The position numbers and the translations under genes are program-made. Under the pieces are notes generated by a model. It did not search any database. It worked only from the letters and a program-made list of their open reading frames with translations, and had not been told where the DNA came from. From NCBI GenBank assembly GCA_023438325.1, contig JAEXRB010000322.1, positions 1-9,017 on the forward strand: 9,017 bases of DNA, written 5' to 3'. Positions 6,732 through 9,017 of the stretch are shown piece by piece. Source of the stretch: Pseudomonadota bacterium (GTDB taxonomy: Bacteria; Pseudomonadota; Gammaproteobacteria; Xanthomonadales; Xanthomonadaceae). Within the stretch, counting starts at the first letter, position 1. Each line of letters starts with the position of its first letter.

Positions 6732-6911
6732 GTGAGCGAGAAGAAAGCCTATCCGTTGCGGATCAACGCCGAGGTGCTGGCCGCAATGCAGCACTGGGCC
6801 GATGACGAGTTGCGCTCGCTCAATGCCCAGATCGAATACGTGTTGCGCGATGCGCTGCGGCGAGCCAAACGGATCAAGCCCACCGCGCCCGCGCCTGAAG
6901 AGAAGGAATGA
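6732..6911 (+). CDS. Small Arc-type ribbon-helix-helix protein
   Basis: This 59-residue protein starts at GTG, 13 bases after the SPFH stop codon. Residues 7-11 (YPLRI) form a short strand, followed by two predicted helices (13-25 and 29-45), the arrangement of Arc/MetJ-type ribbon-helix-helix dimers in which the strand reads DNA. The C-terminal tail is basic, then proline- and glutamate-rich. Similar proteins are often labelled as the antitoxin component of a toxin-antitoxin system, but no toxin gene lies next to it, so I read it as a possible regulator of its own operon. No convincing Shine-Dalgarno precedes the GTG, which suggests translation coupled to the SPFH gene. No in-frame ATG lies between the SPFH stop and this GTG. 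Confidence 0.75.
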   Translation: MSEKKAYPLRINAEVLAAMQHWADDELRSLNAQIEYVLRDALRRAKRIKPTAPAPEEKE

Positions 6912-6915
6912 ATCG

Positions 6916-7092
6916 ATGAGTCACGAACGCTGGGAATACAAGGTGACGCAGGCGCCGGTTTCCGTCTGGGGCACGAGCAGGCCTGAACAGATGACCGAGG
7001 CACTGAACAAGGAAGGCCAACAGGGCTGGGAGTTGGTGAACACGCTGTACTACGGCATGAAAATCCACTTTTTCCTGAAACGACCGCGCTGA
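6916..7092 (+). CDS. DUF4177 domain protein
   Basis: This 58-residue protein matches the small DUF4177 family along its whole length. Typical marks are WEYKV at residues 6-10, a central helix with LNKEGQQGWELVN (30-42), and a final strand HFFLKRP (51-57). The family is widespread in bacteria, has no known function, and is predicted to fold as a compact alpha/beta unit. ATG 6916 follows AAGGAA at 6903-6908 with seven bases between and starts four bases after the stop of the ribbon-helix-helix gene. The position in the same operon as an SPFH protein suggests an accessory role to that membrane protein, but nothing in the sequence shows a partner. Confidence 0.85.
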   Translation: MSHERWEYKVTQAPVSVWGTSRPEQMTEALNKEGQQGWELVNTLYYGMKIHFFLKRPR

Positions 7093-7101
7093 GGACACCG
7101 C

Positions 7102-8475
7102 ATGAACCGCAAAGTCCCGTTGCTGATTCTGGTCGTGGTGTTGCTCGGAGGCGCGTTCTTCAGTGCGCGCTGGCTGATCCAGACGCTGATCGTCCCGCCG
7201 CCTGCGCAAAGTGCGACGGCCGATCCGGCGCACCTGCGCATCGGCGAGGCCTTCCTCGATCATCTCGATGCCGGCCGCTACGACCAGGCCCTTGCGATGA
7301 CCACGCCCGAGGTTCAGGAGGGCTTGGCCAACGGCAAGTTACAGGAGGTGTGGGAAGCACTGCCCAAGCAACTTGGTGCGCGCCAGTCGCGCAGTGCGCT
7401 GCGTGGCGAAATCGTCGCCGGAACCCCGGTGGTCACCAGCACGCTGGCCTTCGGCATGATGGCGCTGGATGCGCGCATCGTGGTCCAGGCCGATGGGCGG
7501 ATTTCCGGCTTCCGCGTCGTTCCGGCGGCGGCTCCCGTGGCCGAGCCGGCGGCACTGGAAAGCAACGCACATTTTTCTGAAAGCGATTTCCTGGTCGGCG
7601 AGGGCGAGCGTGCATTGCCGGGCACGCTGAGTCTGCCGATTGGCGATGGCCCTTTTCCGGCCATCGTGTTGGTACATGGCTCCGGCCCGCACGACCGCGA
7701 TGAAAGCATCGGCCCGAACAAACCCTTCCGCGACATGGCGCACGCTCTGGCCGAGCGTGGCATCGCGGTGTTGCGCTATGAAAAACGCAGCAAGGTGCGA
7801 CCGCAGGATTTTGCTTCCGGCGATTTCACCGTGGACGACGAGGTGACCGATGACGCGATCGCTGCGGTGGCTCGGCTGCGCGCCGATGCACGCATCGATC
7901 CGGCGCGCGTGTTCGTTGCCGGGCACAGTCTTGGTGCGATGATGGCGCCGCGTATCGCGCAGCGTGCGCCGGAACTGGCCGGCTTGATCCTGCTCGCAGC
8001 ACCGGCGCGCCCGTTGCAGGACATCGTGGCAGAACAGGTCAACTATCTTGCGGCACGCGATGGGCAGATCAGCGAAGATGAGCAGGCCGGCATCGACGAT
8101 GTGATCGCCAAGGTTGCCGCCGTCGAGGTGCTCGATGCCGCCACGCCCGCCGCCGACACCCTGCTCGGGTTGCCGCCACGCTACTGGATGGATCTGCGTG
8201 GCTACGATCCGGTGGAAACGGCACGCACCTTGCCGCAAGCGATGTTGATCGTGCAGGGCGGGCGTGATTACCAAGTCACCCGCGATGGCGATTTTGTGCG
8301 CTGGGAAGCAGCGTTCGACGACGAGCCGCGCGTGCAGTTCGCTTTGCATTCGGCGCTCAACCATTTGCTGATCGCAGGCGAGGGCGTGCCGGGCCCGGAG
8401 GAGTACGCGATCGAAGGGCGGGTCGATGCAGCGGTGATCGCCGACATCGCCGCGTTCGTGGGCGCGGCACGATGA
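7102..8475 (+). CDS. Membrane-anchored alpha/beta hydrolase with N-terminal DUF3887-like domain
   Basis: This 457-residue protein has a signal anchor or signal peptide at residues 5-22 (VPLLILVVVLLGGAFF within it), so the rest is probably periplasmic. Residues about 45-130 resemble DUF3887, a small domain often fused to hydrolases; it includes FLDHLDAGRYDQAL and LPKQLGARQS. The hydrolase domain begins near 165 with GTLSLPIGDGPFPAIVLVHG and SGPHDRDE. The catalytic triad is visible: S276 in GHSLG (274-278), D389 in GGRDYQV, and H421 in SALNHLL. This is a dienelactone-hydrolase or peptidase S9-like layout with an ester, thioester or peptide bond as possible target; the substrate cannot be read from sequence. 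The start has GAGGA immediately after the DUF4177 stop, six bases before ATG. The stop TGA overlaps the next ATG. Confidence 0.9.
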   Translation: MNRKVPLLILVVVLLGGAFFSARWLIQTLIVPPPAQSATADPAHLRIGEAFLDHLDAGRYDQALAMTTPEVQEGLANGKLQEVWEALPKQLGARQSRSALRGEIVAGTPVVTSTLAFGMMALDARIVVQADGRISGFRVVPAAAPVAEPAALESNAHFSESDFLVGEGERALPGTLSLPIGDGPFPAIVLVHGSGPHDRDESIGPNKPFRDMAHALAERGIAVLRYEKRSKVRPQDFASGDFTVDDEVTDDAIAAVARLRADARIDPARVFVAGHSLGAMMAPRIAQRAPELAGLILLAAPARPLQDIVAEQVNYLAARDGQISEDEQAGIDDVIAKVAAVEVLDAATPAADTLLGLPPRYWMDLRGYDPVETARTLPQAMLIVQGGRDYQVTRDGDFVRWEAAFDDEPRVQFALHSALNHLLIAGEGVPGPEEYAIEGRVDAAVIADIAAFVGAAR

Positions 8476-9011
8476 CGCGCGAGTTCTCGGTGGTTCCACC
8501 CGGCAAGGCGGCATGGAACACGATCCTGGCGCTGGTCTTGCTCGTGCCGTTGGCCGTGCTGGGGGGCGTTCTGGTGACCTCGCCAGCGCCATCGATGGCG
8601 ACCGTCGCGCCGGGATTCGGGTTGACGGTGGGCTTGTGCGTGGCGGTCGCGCTGCTGCTGATCCTGAGCCTGCGCCGTTTGCGCGTGAGCATCGAGGACG
8701 ACAGGCTGGTGGTGCGCGCTGCGCTGTATGCCCGGCGCGTGCCATTGACCGATCTGGACGCGAAAGCGGCGCGCCTCGTCGATCTGGATACCGCCGCCGA
8801 ATGGCGGCCCGCGCTGCGCATGAACGGCATCGGCCTGCCGGGCGCGAGCATCGGGCATTTCCGTGGCCGGCCTTTCCGCCGCAGGTTTTTCTGCGCGCTG
8901 ACGTCGCGCCAGCGCGTGCTGGTGCTGCCCGAGCGCGGTGGCGAGCGGTTCCTGCTGTTGAGCCTGGAGAGGCCGCAGGTGTTGCTGGAGGCGTTGCAGA
9001 CGCGGCAATAG
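8472..9011 (+). CDS. Two-TM protein with bacterial PH-like domain
   Basis: This 179-residue protein has two membrane segments, at about 15-36 and 47-68, and a cytoplasmic-looking C-terminal part. Residues about 71-175 resemble the bacterial pleckstrin-homology domains: RVSIEDDRLVVRA (71-83), the turn RMNGIGLPGASIGHFRGR (116-133), strand CALTSRQRVLVLPE (141-154), and a terminal helix with SLERPQVLLEAL (164-175). The NG-x-GLPG-x(3)-G-x-F signature is characteristic of bPH_5-type proteins. These are presumed scaffolding or stress-related membrane proteins without known enzymatic activity. The ATG lies in an ATGA overlap with the hydrolase gene, so the two are almost certainly co-translated. It ends six bases before the end of the window, so further operon members may follow. 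Confidence 0.8.
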   Translation: MTREFSVVPPGKAAWNTILALVLLVPLAVLGGVLVTSPAPSMATVAPGFGLTVGLCVAVALLLILSLRRLRVSIEDDRLVVRAALYARRVPLTDLDAKAARLVDLDTAAEWRPALRMNGIGLPGASIGHFRGRPFRRRFFCALTSRQRVLVLPERGGERFLLLSLERPQVLLEALQTRQ

Positions 9012-9017
9012 TGCGAG

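Noticed and set aside
6732..7092. Toxin-antitoxin pair (RHH protein plus DUF4177 protein)
   Set aside because: DUF4177 is not a known toxin family. The two genes recur with an SPFH gene rather than as a stand-alone pair, so a toxin-antitoxin reading is not supported.
7339..8745. 468-codon open frame on the - strand opposite the hydrolase gene
   Set aside because: It is an antisense shadow, rich in Arg, His and Gln. The hydrolase in the + frame has an intact catalytic triad.

Overview
The window is GC-rich, densely coding DNA with every supported gene on the + strand and no mobile element, tRNA, rRNA or CRISPR array. The codon usage, short intergenic gaps and gene families fit a gammaproteobacterial chromosome. 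My best guess is Xanthomonadales (Xanthomonadaceae or Rhodanobacteraceae), because the SPFH / Arc-type RHH / DUF4177 trio and the bPH-type membrane protein recall that group. This placement is inference from memory, not a database match.

Layout. (1) Bases 1-132 hold the basic C-terminal tail of a protein cut by the window edge, probably the ribosome-associated heat-shock protein Hsp15 (HslR). (2) Bases 212-1177 encode a secreted or lipid-anchored protein of about 320 residues with propeller-like sequence and unknown function; a perfect palindrome with 10-base arms covers its start codons. (3) Bases 1284-5701 form a tight three-gene redox/decarboxylase operon: an FAD-binding dehydrogenase of the flavoprotein family that includes 3-ketosteroid dehydrogenases and fumarate reductases, an FMN-dependent L-lactate dehydrogenase-like 2-hydroxy-acid dehydrogenase, and a thiamine-diphosphate enzyme of the acetolactate synthase / benzoylformate decarboxylase superfamily. 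The junctions are a 3-base gap and a 4-base ATGA overlap, which indicates co-translation. (4) Bases 5812-9011 form a second operon behind a likely operator/promoter: an SPFH (band 7) membrane protein, a 59-residue ribbon-helix-helix protein, a 58-residue DUF4177 protein, a membrane-anchored alpha/beta hydrolase with an N-terminal DUF3887-like domain, and a two-TM protein with a bacterial PH-like domain.

How the genes may work together. In the first operon, oxidation of a 2-hydroxy acid to a 2-oxo acid and its decarboxylation or carboligation by the ThDP enzyme form a logical sequence, as in mandelate catabolism (MdlB then MdlC). The FAD dehydrogenase could act before or after these steps. The substrate is not evident, and no transporter, regulator or lactate permease is present in the window, so a dedicated lactate-utilisation operon is unlikely. 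In the second operon, the small RHH protein is the only obvious DNA-binding candidate and might bind the inverted repeat in the operon's own promoter. The membrane topology of the SPFH, hydrolase and bPH proteins suggests an envelope or membrane-stress function. The three-enzyme operon and the SPFH-led operon are the parts most worth following up.
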